Notes: generated by a model not told the origin, from the letters alone. Shown: positions 54,301 to 63,898, numbered from the stretch's first letter. The stretch: DNA of 64,000 bases from PUPG01 sp031323845 (GCA_031323845.1 JAVIYP010000007.1:1-64000); one strand, 5' to 3'. Program-made: numbers and translations.

Positions 54301-57300
54301 ATAATAGTTGCCGGTAAAGTCGGAGCCCAGCCGGATGAAAACGGTGAGGTCGCCATCATTCAGGGGGAGGGTTTCACTGACAGCCTCAGCATGGGCAAAC
54401 ATCTTCAGGCGTCGGTATTGCCGTACGTCAAGGTTGGCGGTTTTGTAAACGGCCCTCGAGTCACCATCCTGTAATTCTGCAACCTTCATGGCGAGAGACT
54501 GCTCATTGCGCTGGTGCATGGTTGTCGTACCCAAATCCTGCTCGCGTTCTATGCCGGGGGGCAGCACATAAGGTATGGGGAAACGCTGCCCGTTTTCCTC
54601 TATGTTCACGGTAAAGACATCGAAGGTGGTTTCCTCGTTGTTGCCGGGCACATATTCACCGGGTTCGGTAAGCTCCCTGTCGTAGGTGCGCCACTCGCCG
54701 CGAATAAGTTCAAGGGTGGCAAAACGGCAAATGATAGGTTCTTGAAAGTCTTTGAAAAACATCCGCATAAAGCGTATCGACTTAAAGTCCTGAATGTTGC
54801 CGATGACTTGCCGGTTAGGGTCACGCAGCGGCACCTTGAACTGATACCACCTGATCCTTTCCACTTCATTGTTCGCGAGCCTTACCGAAGCTTCCATCAC
54901 ATCCGTGATGTAGTTCCTGCCAACCTCCATATCCTGGGGCCGCAGGCTGATGCGGTACTGGTAATAGCGTTCGGTCTCGCTTAAGGTACCATCCTGGTTA
55001 ATATCCTCTGTATTAGGGATGTTTGAAGCCGATGTGGGGTACGACTCTGGTGATTGTTCGGATGTCGGGCTGTTGCCTTCGAGACCGTTGTAGCGTTTAT
55101 ACCGCTCTAAAATGCTTACCTCAAGGGCATCAAGGTCGCTGCCGCGGTAATACTGATAATTATCGGCCGAAGGGTCTTCCCAGGCGAGTTGATAAGCTGC
55201 GGAGCTGGTACCGTACATATCTGCAATGACCTGAAGAAAGTTTTCATTAAAGAAGATTCTTTCATCCTCGGTTCTGAGACCATCCAGGCCTATATCCTGA
55301 AACTCTCTCGATGCGGGGTTGTTGTCGAAGGCATTTACCAGGTCGGGCAATGTGGACACCCGCCCCCAGGCAGTGGTGTCGACGTTTTCGACCAACTCGC
55401 TGACCGGCAGGCCGTTTTCGAAGCTTTTCCGGCCGTCACGCAGCACATCTTCCGAAATATCGCCCAGGTTTATGTAGAGGTCTCCGCCGCTGTGGTTCTC
55501 GCTGTAAACAAAGGGATCCATAAGCCAAAACTCTACATACTCGATGTTGGCGGCTTCGAAATCTGTCATGGGCAGCCCGCGCATTACCCCGCCCCAGCGC
55601 GTTTGCGGGTCGGCCAGCAGCCCCTCAATAGTCATACCGCTGCTGTAAGCCGAAGGCGCAGCATCATAGTTGTAGGGGCCCCGTTCTGCAGGGTAAAAGG
55701 CCATGTTCAGTACGGGAATGGGGGCGGGAATACCGGTGGGACTTTCTTTATTCGGCCAGATCTCGGTTTCCAGCACTTCACGCACGAAATGGTTTGACCG
55801 CTGCTGAACATCATTTCTTATGTGGGAAGGTGTCAGGTTGTTGTTCCTGGTAAACAGGGGGTCAATGACATACCAGGCCAGCCGTGCCACATTGAACCTG
55901 AAGGCCAGATCATTATGCAAGGCCCCTTCCGGAAACATGCCCGGGCTGGTCTGGTGCTGCGGTGTGCTGGCGATCTGCCACCGCTGCACATTTTTGAGGT
56001 CAATGGCCGATTTGCTGCCTTCGAAGTCGTCAATGTAGGCGGTTCCGGCGCTGCCAATATGCCGCGAATGACCGGGTATCAGGTGAGCGAACTCACCGTT
56101 CAGGGTAATCCTGGAGGTGGTGTTGGTGCTGTAAAACGGAAGCCGGTCGAGAATTCGGGTAATGTATTGAGACTCGGTGGTATAGGTGGTGTTAAGCCCC
56201 CAGATGGTATTGGCAATGGGTTCGTCGCCATAGTTGACCTTTTGGGTGAGCGGTCGCTCCGACAGCCTCATGATGGTGGCACCCACATTGAAGTTGTCAC
56301 TGATCCGGTGGTCAACATGTGTGCCCAGCAGGGTTTTGGTTTGCAGGTTGAACAGGTCGGTGCTCTCAAGGGATATGCGGATAGGAGTTCCTGAATTGAG
56401 GATGGCTTCGTTGATGATGCGCACCCTTCCGAGCGAGTAATCAACCGTATAGTCAACGTTTTCGGTAAGCGGGACACCTCCGGCGGTTACAACCACGGAG
56501 CCGGGAGGTACATTCATTGCATTGAGCGGTATTTCCGCACCGGATGCCGATTGGAAGCTGCCTTCAATATACCAGCGGTTCCTTTCGGGCATTTGCTGTG
56601 CACGATACCGGGTAGTGGTATAGAGTGAGTCAAAGGCGTATTTATCGCCGAGCTCGTCGTCCTCCAGCATTTTTCTCAGGTGCGCCCCGAACGGTTCCAC
56701 CACAGGAAAGTAAACACGACCGTTGTTGGCTTCTATGGTACCACCCCCGGTGGCCGCTCCATCAATAAAGTCAAACACCCCGTCGGGAATCGGGTCAAGC
56801 TGCGTGTTCAAGCGGTCCAGACCCATCACCCTGATCAGGGGCTGACCCTTAACGGTGGCAGGCCCTTCGTCGAGATAGCCTATGTGTACGCCCAATTCTT
56901 CGCTGTCATACAACACGTTGAGCCTGAACTGATCACGCCTGATCTGAAAAGAGCCCAGGTTGTAAACATTCTTCATCATCAGATCCCACATAGGAAGGTT
57001 CGTATTCACCGCAGTGCTTTTGAGCAGCTTCACTATGAGGCCGTCAGGAGCGGTCACTTCATTGGAAAACTCACCTACCTGGTAGGTTACGGTGTCACCG
57101 ATCAGGGTGTACTGAAAGGCTACCGCAAGAACCTGATCGGGGTTGATGCTTCGGTTCAGCGATATAAATCCGAGTTTTGGATTGAAGGTATATTCGTTGC
57201 TTCTCAGACGGCGGGCGTTTTCAACATTCTCATAGTCTTCTCCTGACACAAAGCCGGCACCCGAAAGGTGGCTGTTGACCTGACTGATGTTCCGGATCGG

Positions 57301-58494
57301 TGAAGTGCGCATCATTTCGTAAAGGTTGTTTGCGCTGTTGTCGGGCACCTGGCTGCCGCCGCCCGTAAGCGATCCGTGATGCGGTTCATTTTCGCCAAGA
57401 TCGGCAAATGCCACAATGTTACGGTTGTCTTCAGTGGCAGCGCCTACGTTTGTGATCCATACTTCAATGCGGGTAATGTTGATGTTTGAGGTTACTATGG
57501 GAAGGCTTGCCAGGGCACGGTCATAAGTGTTGCGAAAATATTGGGAAGCAAAATAGTGCCGGTTGGCTTCATAGTCGTCGGCCCGGATCATAAATTCGGT
57601 GAGCTGTGCACCTCCCGCCACTTCTATGGTTGAAGATTGTGTTTTCTGTTGCGAAAAGATGCTGGTCACCGTGGTGTGGCCGAAACGAAGTTGTGTTTTA
57701 AAGCCAAAGAGCCCGTGTGTGCCCCTGATGAGGCTTCCTGCCAGGGGAAGCGTAACGTCACCCGCTTCGATCAGCTGCACGATCTCGTCTTCGGTGCCGC
57801 GGTATTCCAGCTTCATCCGGTTTTCGAAATCAAAGGTTGCTTCTGTATTGTAAGCGGCGCCCATCGACACTTTGGTGCCAATGTTGGCTTCGACGGCAAA
57901 CTGTATTTTCTGCTGAAAATCGAAGTTGGTCGTCCGCCGGCGCTGCTCATCGAGCGACGGATCCTCGCGGTAATTCGACATTACCCCGAAGATGAGCTCA
58001 GCAGACCCGCTGGGCCGGATGTCAATGGTGGAACCACCAAAGATCCGGTCGAACAACTCACCCCCGATGTAAATTTCCGGAATCAACCCATCGCGACGCT
58101 GAAAAGCCTGTGGCTTGCTTTTTTCATTCCAGTAGTTCTGCAGGCGTGTGTCGAGATCGTATTGCAGAAAATCATCAAAAGAAATATATACAGGCCTTCC
58201 TATGACCATATCGCCAATCCGGCGGGTCATGATATAGTTCCCGGTATCAGGGTCATATTCGTAATGGGTGGTAATGACAGAAGGGTTGATCATCGACAGG
58301 CCGGAAACCGGAAACTTGTCGAAATCATACACCACGGCGCTTTCAAAAGGAAAAGCCGGCGTCTCCGCAGCAGGCACGGCATCATTCGGGGCAGCAGTAA
58401 TGCCGGCCTGAACAAAGAGTGGAAACAGTGCTAAGATGCTGATGATCCAATATTTCGGAAAAAAAGTCAATATTCGCCGTACTCGCACCAACAA
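51319..58494 (-). CDS. sprA: SprA, outer-membrane pore of the type IX secretion system
   Basis: This 2391-aa protein is the giant beta-barrel translocon of the T9SS. It has a signal peptide (hydrophobic ~17-31), the N-terminal SprA segments and dozens of amphipathic beta-strands. The ruvA-sprA order is conserved in the phylum. There is no ATG before the signal peptide: the frame opens with TTG, TTG and GTG at 58494, 58491 and 58488, so a non-ATG start must be used; 58494 is the outer limit. A Gly/Gln/Pro-rich patch (~1920) reads SSGGRGQQQGRGPQPPRQQ. The gene is 22 bp from the ruvA stop, so the two are probably cotranscribed. Confidence 0.96.
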   Translation of the reverse strand: MLVRVRRILTFFPKYWIISILALFPLFVQAGITAAPNDAVPAAETPAFPFESAVVYDFDKFPVSGLSMINPSVITTHYEYDPDTGNYIMTRRIGDMVIGRPVYISFDDFLQYDLDTRLQNYWNEKSKPQAFQRRDGLIPEIYIGGELFDRIFGGSTIDIRPSGSAELIFGVMSNYREDPSLDEQRRRTTNFDFQQKIQFAVEANIGTKVSMGAAYNTEATFDFENRMKLEYRGTEDEIVQLIEAGDVTLPLAGSLIRGTHGLFGFKTQLRFGHTTVTSIFSQQKTQSSTIEVAGGAQLTEFMIRADDYEANRHYFASQYFRNTYDRALASLPIVTSNINITRIEVWITNVGAATEDNRNIVAFADLGENEPHHGSLTGGGSQVPDNSANNLYEMMRTSPIRNISQVNSHLSGAGFVSGEDYENVENARRLRSNEYTFNPKLGFISLNRSINPDQVLAVAFQYTLIGDTVTYQVGEFSNEVTAPDGLIVKLLKSTAVNTNLPMWDLMMKNVYNLGSFQIRRDQFRLNVLYDSEELGVHIGYLDEGPATVKGQPLIRVMGLDRLNTQLDPIPDGVFDFIDGAATGGGTIEANNGRVYFPVVEPFGAHLRKMLEDDELGDKYAFDSLYTTTRYRAQQMPERNRWYIEGSFQSASGAEIPLNAMNVPPGSVVVTAGGVPLTENVDYTVDYSLGRVRIINEAILNSGTPIRISLESTDLFNLQTKTLLGTHVDHRISDNFNVGATIMRLSERPLTQKVNYGDEPIANTIWGLNTTYTTESQYITRILDRLPFYSTNTTSRITLNGEFAHLIPGHSRHIGSAGTAYIDDFEGSKSAIDLKNVQRWQIASTPQHQTSPGMFPEGALHNDLAFRFNVARLAWYVIDPLFTRNNNLTPSHIRNDVQQRSNHFVREVLETEIWPNKESPTGIPAPIPVLNMAFYPAERGPYNYDAAPSAYSSGMTIEGLLADPQTRWGGVMRGLPMTDFEAANIEYVEFWLMDPFVYSENHSGGDLYINLGDISEDVLRDGRKSFENGLPVSELVENVDTTAWGRVSTLPDLVNAFDNNPASREFQDIGLDGLRTEDERIFFNENFLQVIADMYGTSSAAYQLAWEDPSADNYQYYRGSDLDALEVSILERYKRYNGLEGNSPTSEQSPESYPTSASNIPNTEDINQDGTLSETERYYQYRISLRPQDMEVGRNYITDVMEASVRLANNEVERIRWYQFKVPLRDPNRQVIGNIQDFKSIRFMRMFFKDFQEPIICRFATLELIRGEWRTYDRELTEPGEYVPGNNEETTFDVFTVNIEENGQRFPIPYVLPPGIEREQDLGTTTMHQRNEQSLAMKVAELQDGDSRAVYKTANLDVRQYRRLKMFAHAEAVSETLPLNDGDLTVFIRLGSDFTGNYYEYEVPMRVTPWLPRTFNPEIIWPEENNFDVEFAKLQELKLSRNALSREADSGVSVNRPYSEFDGQNRMTIIGNPTLSNIQVIMIGIRNPKKTTATPDDDGLPKSAEIWVNELRLYDFNDQGGWAANARLNATLADLGNIALAGFVSTPGFGSIEQKVNERQQEEILTYDLATNLQLGLLLPESFGLRIPMHFSFSESISNPLYNPLNPDIFFEDDLATYETRAERDSLRRLAQDIVRRKSFNFTNVSFAGFGDSRRLYSIENFDFTYAYTEMYARNVNIEYDRRQTWRGAVNYNYNTTPRNVTPFSNVSLFQNDLLRLFREFNFYYLPRSVSFRTSMDRGYAESLMRAKSAGIVLLEPNYVKSFDWDRRYDIRWDLSRALRLEFNANTRARIDELPGSIYEDDLEHTLQEKRDFIRENILGLGRTTFYTHRLNMTYNVPINRLPLLDWVNANAGYAADFDWVAAHRAATELGNTIENSQTLRLNANANLVNLYNKVGFLQRINQQSSGGRGQQQGRGPQPPRQQEEPAERPNIARIIFERTFRMLMGVRNLSVNYTETNGIHLPGFTPEPSVLGMDWNLMAPGAGFLFGSQKDIRQQAAIEGWITDNPNLNIQYTQSNNKNLTLRSQVEPIRNMRIEVTAQRNQSRTHSEYFKADSLGVFDSFNPMERGSFSISFLALRTTFESVDKRLYTSQNFETFKENRFAIAMRLAQRNPNWNGEFDRITGYPIGYGPTSQDVLIPAFLSAYSGRDPEKTSLSPFLAIPMPNWRLTYDGLGRIPALQQWFRSFTIGHGYRSTFTLANFQSDLRYRESEDGFQQAMDMVNNNFYPEYEIAQVSINEQFNPLINVDITWQNNLMTRVEYRRSRDMSLSFANYQLTDHNSQEFIIGAGYRFQNLAFNINQGGRRQRIESDLVLRLDLSLRENKTILRKLQEDTDIISSGQQNIGMNFTAEYQLSPRVNFRFFFDRSVNNPFVSNQFPNTNTHGGFSLRFILI

Positions 58495-58515
58495 AATTAG
58501 TTTAATAAAAAACTG

Positions 58516-59106
58516 TCAGAAACTTTTCAATGCCTCCTTCACAAGAAATTCGGCACTTACAGCTGTAGCCGGATTCTTTTTCATGATGGAAGCAATGGCC
58601 TTTTGGGCTGTGTTCTTTGCAAAACCCAGCATTACTAAAGCAGATAACGCTTCTTGCTGAATAGTATTGTCTGAAAAGACCAAATTTTCGCCCCTCAGCA
58701 CGCCTTCTTTTTCAAGGCGGTCCTTGAGGTCGACAACTATGCGTTGCGCCGATTTTGCCCCGATGCCTTTAATGGACTGCAGCATACTGACGTTGTTGCT
58801 TACGATGGCGGTTTTGATGTCGGCGGGCGTCATTGACGACAAAATCATGCGGGCGGTGTTGGGTCCGACTCCGCTGACGGATATCAGATGACTGAAAAGC
58901 TCCCGTTCTTCCTTTCCGGCAAACCCGTAGAGCAGATGCGCATCCTCACGAATCACCTGCAGGGTGAACACACGCACAATGCCCTTGTCGGGAATGGCAT
59001 TGTAAGTATTCAGGCTGATCTGCAACATATACCCGACCCCCTGGCAGTTAAGCACCAGGTAGGCCGGGTTCTTTTCCTCAATGTTCCCTTCAACAAATGC
59101 AATCAT
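58516..59106 (-). CDS. ruvA: Holliday junction DNA helicase subunit RuvA
   Basis: This 196-aa protein has an OB-fold N-terminus (FVEGNIEEKNPAYLVLNCQGVGY), two helix-hairpin-helix motifs (SVSGVGPNTARMI and SIKGIGAKSAQRIVVDLK), and the C-terminal RuvB-contact helices (EALSALVMLGFAKNTAQKAI). It binds four-way junctions and pairs with RuvB, encoded 42 kb away in this window. It lies between malic enzyme and sprA. Confidence 0.96.
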   Translation of the reverse strand: MIAFVEGNIEEKNPAYLVLNCQGVGYMLQISLNTYNAIPDKGIVRVFTLQVIREDAHLLYGFAGKEERELFSHLISVSGVGPNTARMILSSMTPADIKTAIVSNNVSMLQSIKGIGAKSAQRIVVDLKDRLEKEGVLRGENLVFSDNTIQQEALSALVMLGFAKNTAQKAIASIMKKNPATAVSAEFLVKEALKSF

Positions 59107-59191
59107 AATGATTAAGTACTTTGCTCACCGGGCATATGATGCGTTCGCCAGATGCCGGATGAGTCCGGATTATTTGCTTTACTACGGCAGA

Positions 59192-60652
59192 CTAACCTCC
59201 CTTAACGGCATTGATGGCGGTTTCCAGCGCTCCCTGCAGCATCTCCTGCGGGGGCTCGGCAATAAAACCTCCATCAATAAGCGCTTTGGTGGTGGCACGG
59301 GCATGTTCAATGTCTGCCTTGGCCAGGTCGTACGCTTCCTGCCAGGTCATTTCCTTGCGGGCAACTCCGTCTTTGATGGCCTGCATGGCAACATCAGCCG
59401 CTTCAAAGGGAAAGACTTCCGATTCGCTCATCTTGGCAATGATATCTTCAATATGGATGCCTCTTTTTTCAGAGAACCGGGCAATGGCTTCTGCTGCAGC
59501 AATGGCCATGTTGTCGGTGATTTTCCGGGCCCTGACTATCAGTGCCCCTTTAAGAATGCCCGGGAAGCCGATTGAATTATTCACCTGGTTCGGGAAATCG
59601 CCACGGCCGGTAGCCACAATGTACGCACCGGCTTCTTTCGCTGCATAAGGGTAAATCTCGGGCACAGGGTTGGCACACACAAACACGATGGACTTATCCG
59701 CCATCACACTGATCCACTCCTTCTTAACCACGTCGGGACCCGGCTTGGACAGCGCAATGAGCACATCGGCGTCCTTCATGGCTTCTTCCATGGTTTCTAT
59801 TTTGTCCGGGTTGGTGATCTGGCAGAGCTCCCACTTGCGGTAAAAACGCTTGTCTTCTTCTATGTCTTTTCTGCCGGTATGCAAGGCTCCGCTTGAGTCG
59901 AACATAATGCTCTTTGCCGGATCGGCACCGGCCGCATTTACGATACGGGCAATGGTGGCATTGGAGGCTCCCGCACCATAATAAACGATCTTTACATCTT
60001 CCATTTTCTTGTCAACCAGCTTGAGCGCATTGATCAGCCCGGCGAGCGTCACACATGCGGTGCCCTGTGCATCATCGTGCCAGACAGGAATGTCGCACTC
60101 TTCACGAAGCACATCGAGGACCCTGTAACAGTTGGGCTGTGCAATGTCTTCAAGGTTGATGGCACCGAAGCTGTGCTGACACATTTTCACGAAGTCAATG
60201 ATCTTTTCCGGGTCGTTTTTCCCATCCGGACCTTTGCTGTCAACACATAAGGCAATGGCATCCACCCCGCCGAGATACTTCATAAGAAATGCCTTTCCTT
60301 CCATAACGCCCATGCCACCGGGAGGCGTACAGTCACCATCGCCCAGAACGCGGGTAGAATCGCTGACGACAGCCACCAGGTTGCCCCGGTTACTCAGCTC
60401 ATAAGAGGTGTTGTTGTCGTCGCGTATCGATGTTGAAATCTTCGATACTCCCGGCGTATACCAGGCATTAAACCAGTTAAAACCCATAACCGGAGCCTTA
60501 GGCAACGTCTGCATCTTACCATTGTAAAACCGATGAGCGCGAACAGCCAGTTCCTTGTAAAACAGCGTTTTAACTTTTGCTTTTTGCTCCTGGGAAAAAT
60601 CCTCAGGAATCAGTGATTCAAGATTGTCAAGGGTGAGGTTCAAGTGTTTCAT
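59192..60652 (-). CDS. NAD(P)-dependent malic enzyme (short MaeB-type)
   Basis: This 486-aa enzyme oxidatively decarboxylates malate to pyruvate. Visible features are AWYTPGVSKIS with the catalytic Tyr, the VMEGKAFLMKYLGG segment, metal/substrate region WHDDAQGTACV, and the dinucleotide-binding YYGAGASNATIARI. It lacks the C-terminal phosphotransacetylase domain of long MaeB proteins. Cofactor preference cannot be read with certainty. It is the first gene upstream of ruvA and sprA, an order I have seen repeatedly in Bacteroidota. Confidence 0.92.
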   Translation of the reverse strand: MKHLNLTLDNLESLIPEDFSQEQKAKVKTLFYKELAVRAHRFYNGKMQTLPKAPVMGFNWFNAWYTPGVSKISTSIRDDNNTSYELSNRGNLVAVVSDSTRVLGDGDCTPPGGMGVMEGKAFLMKYLGGVDAIALCVDSKGPDGKNDPEKIIDFVKMCQHSFGAINLEDIAQPNCYRVLDVLREECDIPVWHDDAQGTACVTLAGLINALKLVDKKMEDVKIVYYGAGASNATIARIVNAAGADPAKSIMFDSSGALHTGRKDIEEDKRFYRKWELCQITNPDKIETMEEAMKDADVLIALSKPGPDVVKKEWISVMADKSIVFVCANPVPEIYPYAAKEAGAYIVATGRGDFPNQVNNSIGFPGILKGALIVRARKITDNMAIAAAEAIARFSEKRGIHIEDIIAKMSESEVFPFEAADVAMQAIKDGVARKEMTWQEAYDLAKADIEHARATTKALIDGGFIAEPPQEMLQGALETAINAVKGG

Positions 60653-60745
60653 ATATAAAGCTTTTTGGTTCGTTGTAAAGATATAATATTTTTATAATGA
60701 TGGAAAAAGATTTTGGCCGCAGGCTTCCGGAATTTGTTTTTCTGC

Positions 60746-60753
60746 TAATTTTG
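60746..60753 (+). promoter_or_regulatory. -7 promoter box for the PfkB kinase gene
   Basis: TAATTTTG is a full TAnnTTTG match, 31 bp before the ATG. No -33 TTTG at 19-21 bp upstream. Confidence 0.5.
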
Positions 60754-60784
60754 TGACTTCACGTTCAAAAAAACAAGAAAAATC

Positions 60785-61888
60785 ATGATACAAAAGGAAA
60801 GACTTAAGCGTGTGATCAGCAAACTGAAACGCTATACCAGGAAAAATCACCTGCTGATAGGTTTTGACGGGTTTGTGGATGAGATCATACACGTTGTGGA
60901 TAAAAGGGAAAGCCCGGAAAGCTATGAACGCATATCCGACATAAAAGCATTTTCAGAACGCATTGCCTCTGTGGCCGGGCTGAGCGCAAACATTGAGCTG
61001 GTGCCCACACAAACCAAACTTGGAGGCAATGGCCCCATTATGGCCAACGCCATCATTGCGCAAGGACAGGAAGTCAGTTATATCGGTGCCATCGGCAAAT
61101 ACACCATACATCCTGTGTTTCAAACCTTCGCCGACAATTGCCGGCAAGTGATCTCGCTCACCGAGCCGGGCCATACCGACGCCCTGGAGTTCTTTGACGG
61201 CAAGATCATGCTGGGCAAAATGAACAACCTCGTCGAAGTCAGCATTGATAACCTGTTAAAGCAACTCCCCGAAGAGGAGCTCGTTACGCTGCTTTCCGAA
61301 ACCGATATGGTGGCCTTTACCAACTGGACCATGTTGTCGAACCTCAACGGTATCATTGAACGCTTCAGCTCCATCATCAGCGGACTCAAAAAAAAGCCAA
61401 CGGTATTTGTTGACCTTGCAGACCCCAAAAAGCGCACGGCAAGCGACATCCGTGAGGTGTTAACGCTGATTTCCGGCCTGCCCTGCGACACCATACTGAG
61501 CATGAACATGAACGAGTCCACCCTCATCAGCCTGGTGCTCGGCATCAAAGAAGATGAGATTCTGGCGCGGGCGACACAGATCAGGGAGAAGACCGGTGTT
61601 ACCGGTATCGTTATCCATCCGCTCAACGGTGCCGCAATTGCCCATGAAAAAGAATCGGTCTGGATGGAAGGCCCATACACCGAAAAGCCAAAACTGACCA
61701 CCGGCGCGGGTGACAATTTCAATGCAGGTTTTTGCAATGCCTGGCTTGCCGGCTTTGAGCCCGGTGAGTGCCTGCTCATGGGAGTTTGCACGTCGGGCTA
61801 CTATGTCAGGAATGCCAAATCGCCGGCCAAAGAGGACCTTCTGGTATTTATGGATGACTGGCAGGCAGCCGGTTGCGGCAACATCTGA
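60785..61888 (+). CDS. PfkB family carbohydrate kinase
   Basis: This 367-aa ribokinase-fold protein has the N-terminal LIGFDGFVDEI, the LGGNGPIMANAI substrate-loop and the C-terminal signature TTGAGDNFNAGF with catalytic Asp310. The substrate could be a sugar or nucleoside; the sequence does not settle it. It is longer than ribokinase (~310) by an N-terminal helix. It is divergent from the malic enzyme gene and stands alone. Confidence 0.88.
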   Translation: MIQKERLKRVISKLKRYTRKNHLLIGFDGFVDEIIHVVDKRESPESYERISDIKAFSERIASVAGLSANIELVPTQTKLGGNGPIMANAIIAQGQEVSYIGAIGKYTIHPVFQTFADNCRQVISLTEPGHTDALEFFDGKIMLGKMNNLVEVSIDNLLKQLPEEELVTLLSETDMVAFTNWTMLSNLNGIIERFSSIISGLKKKPTVFVDLADPKKRTASDIREVLTLISGLPCDTILSMNMNESTLISLVLGIKEDEILARATQIREKTGVTGIVIHPLNGAAIAHEKESVWMEGPYTEKPKLTTGAGDNFNAGFCNAWLAGFEPGECLLMGVCTSGYYVRNAKSPAKEDLLVFMDDWQAAGCGNI

Positions 61889-62000
61889 CATACCGCCCCG
61901 GCAAACACCGGTGTGTAGCCGATGAGCAAAACCCTGTAAGAAGGATCAGCTGTTTTTTTGTAATTTCGCAAGCACACCATTAACTGAGGCGGGGATTTTC

Positions 62001-63779
62001 ATGACACACTCCTATCACACAACGAGGACTATGCTGATCATAACGGTAGCTGTTATGATCATGGCGCTCCTTTACGCCTGTGCCAATGTGGTGGCGCCCA
62101 CCGGAGGGCCGAAAGATGAAACGCCCCCCCGGGTCATACGAAGCAATCCGCCAAACTACGCTACCCATTTTAATGAAAAGCAGATCAGAATATTTTTTGA
62201 TGAGTTCATACGCCTGCACAACCTCCGGCAGCAAATGCTGGTGTCGCCGCCCCTGAAATCCCTGCCCGAGGTGAGGATACGCGGAAGGTCCATCATCATC
62301 GACATTGAAGAGGAGCTGCGTCCCAACTCAACCTATAATTTCTTTTTCGGAGATGCCATTCGCGACATCACCGAAGGCAATGCCATTCCCAACTTCCAGT
62401 TCGTGTTCTCGACAGGCAGTTATGTGGACTCCCTTTCTGTCAGGGGGCAAGTCAGAAATGCGTTTAACCACAAGCCCGAAGAGGGTGTTTTTGTGATGCT
62501 TTACGATCAGCCGTACGACTCGGTGCCTTACCTTGAACGTCCTGTCTATCTTGCAAAAACAGACAAGGAAGGCCGCTTTCTGATCAGCAATATGGCCGAC
62601 GGCCTCTATCTTATGTTTGCGCTGCGCGACAACAACGCCAACTTTCTGTTCGATCTTCCGGACGAAAAAATCGCCTTTCTGGACAGCCTGATCAGGCCTG
62701 AATACTTCACAGCCGTCAAAGAACCGGACACCAACGACCTGGAAGAAGATCTCCAGCCTGCTGAGGGGTTGCACTTCGTGCCTGAAGCGGCGGAAGCTGA
62801 AGACAAGGCCCCCGGGCTTCCGGAGTCAGGGGTGGCCGGCAATTTTTACGAGCTGTTTCTCTTTCAGGAAGCGGATACTGTTCAACGGGTGGTGTCGGCC
62901 TCTCTTACCCGTGAAGGGCTCATCACCATTGCATTCAGGATCCCCTATGACTCTGCTCATGTGCGCGAAATCCGAAGGCCTTTTGACAAACAGTGGCATA
63001 TCCCCGAGTTCTCTGCGAAGCAGGACACCCTCAGGATATGGTTTGCTGAGACCGGGCGCGACAGCCTTTTCCTGGAAATACGCGACTGCGACCGGATTCT
63101 CGACACTATCGCCCGCTCAACCACCCTCCGCGCTCGTCGCGACCGCAGGGAAGCAGACACCATTCCGGCCCCGCTTGCCATAAGGGCAACGTATCGCCGC
63201 GCCACAGCGGTTCCCTTTTTTGAGCCGGTTGGATTTGTCAGTGAGCACCCCCTGGCTGACATCCGATCAGAAAAAATCAGGGTGCTGATGCACGACAGCA
63301 TAAATGTTGAAACCGGCTTTCACTTCGCTGACGAGGTGCGCCGCAAGGTGCTCATGACACCCCTGCCTGAAGAAGGAAGCCGCTACCATGTGGAATTCCT
63401 GCCGGGCGCCTTCGAAGACATCTTTGGACTGAAAAACGACAGCCTTCATTTCAGGTTTACAGCCAGCACACGCGAAAACTACGGCAACCTGATCATACAC
63501 GTGGAGCTTCCTGAAAAAGACTATCAATTCCTGCTGCAACTGCTTGACCGGGATCAGAGGGTACTCGGCGAAAAGACCCTGCTGGATTCCGGCACCTATA
63601 CGTTTGAATACCTGGGGCCAGGGTCCTACGGATTACGGCTGGTACACGACAAAAACAACAACGGTCGCTGGGACACCGGCCACTACCTCAAAGGCATTCA
63701 GCCCGAAACCGTGACCATCTTCCCCGAGACCATCCAGATCAGGGAAAACTGGGATGTGGAAATAAACCTTCAACCCTGA
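62001..63779 (+). CDS. Ig-like domain lipoprotein of Bacteroidota type
   Basis: This 592-aa exported protein has a hydrophobic signal (~11-25) ending LLYAC with Cys27 as the lipidation site, then ANVVAPTGGPKDETPPRVIRSNPPN, the start of an SbsA/Big_5-type Ig-like domain. The C-terminal LVHDKNNNGRWDTGHYLKG segment is shared by this family of conserved Bacteroidota lipoproteins. Function is unknown; family members are outer-membrane or periplasmic. ATGs at 62001 and 62031 are possible starts. It would be a substrate of the Lnt enzyme encoded at 18.5 kb. Confidence 0.88.
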   Translation: MTHSYHTTRTMLIITVAVMIMALLYACANVVAPTGGPKDETPPRVIRSNPPNYATHFNEKQIRIFFDEFIRLHNLRQQMLVSPPLKSLPEVRIRGRSIIIDIEEELRPNSTYNFFFGDAIRDITEGNAIPNFQFVFSTGSYVDSLSVRGQVRNAFNHKPEEGVFVMLYDQPYDSVPYLERPVYLAKTDKEGRFLISNMADGLYLMFALRDNNANFLFDLPDEKIAFLDSLIRPEYFTAVKEPDTNDLEEDLQPAEGLHFVPEAAEAEDKAPGLPESGVAGNFYELFLFQEADTVQRVVSASLTREGLITIAFRIPYDSAHVREIRRPFDKQWHIPEFSAKQDTLRIWFAETGRDSLFLEIRDCDRILDTIARSTTLRARRDRREADTIPAPLAIRATYRRATAVPFFEPVGFVSEHPLADIRSEKIRVLMHDSINVETGFHFADEVRRKVLMTPLPEEGSRYHVEFLPGAFEDIFGLKNDSLHFRFTASTRENYGNLIIHVELPEKDYQFLLQLLDRDQRVLGEKTLLDSGTYTFEYLGPGSYGLRLVHDKNNNGRWDTGHYLKGIQPETVTIFPETIQIRENWDVEINLQP

Positions 63780-63843
63780 TCACAAAAGCTTTTTCGCTAA
63801 AAAAATATTCCCGGTTTTTTCCCGTTTAACCAATTAAAAAACA

Positions 63844-63851
63844 TATTTTTG
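63844..63851 (+). promoter_or_regulatory. -7 promoter box near the window end
   Basis: TATTTTTG is a full TAnnTTTG match facing the last, incomplete ORF. No clear -33 box. Confidence 0.45.
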
Positions 63852-63852
63852 C

Positions 63853-63898
63853 ATTAGTTTTCACAAAATGCATCTTGCCGGCTTTTTGTGATGCTAAT
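63853..63898 (+). other. Leader hairpin downstream of the last promoter
   Basis: Two stacked stems, ATTAG/CTAAT (63853-63857 with 63894-63898) and TCACAAAA/TTTTGTGA (63861-63868 with 6384-63891 region, i.e. 63884-63891), are separated by a small internal loop. It begins at about the expected transcription start, so it would be the 5' end of the mRNA. A stabilising or regulatory structure is possible. Confidence 0.45.
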
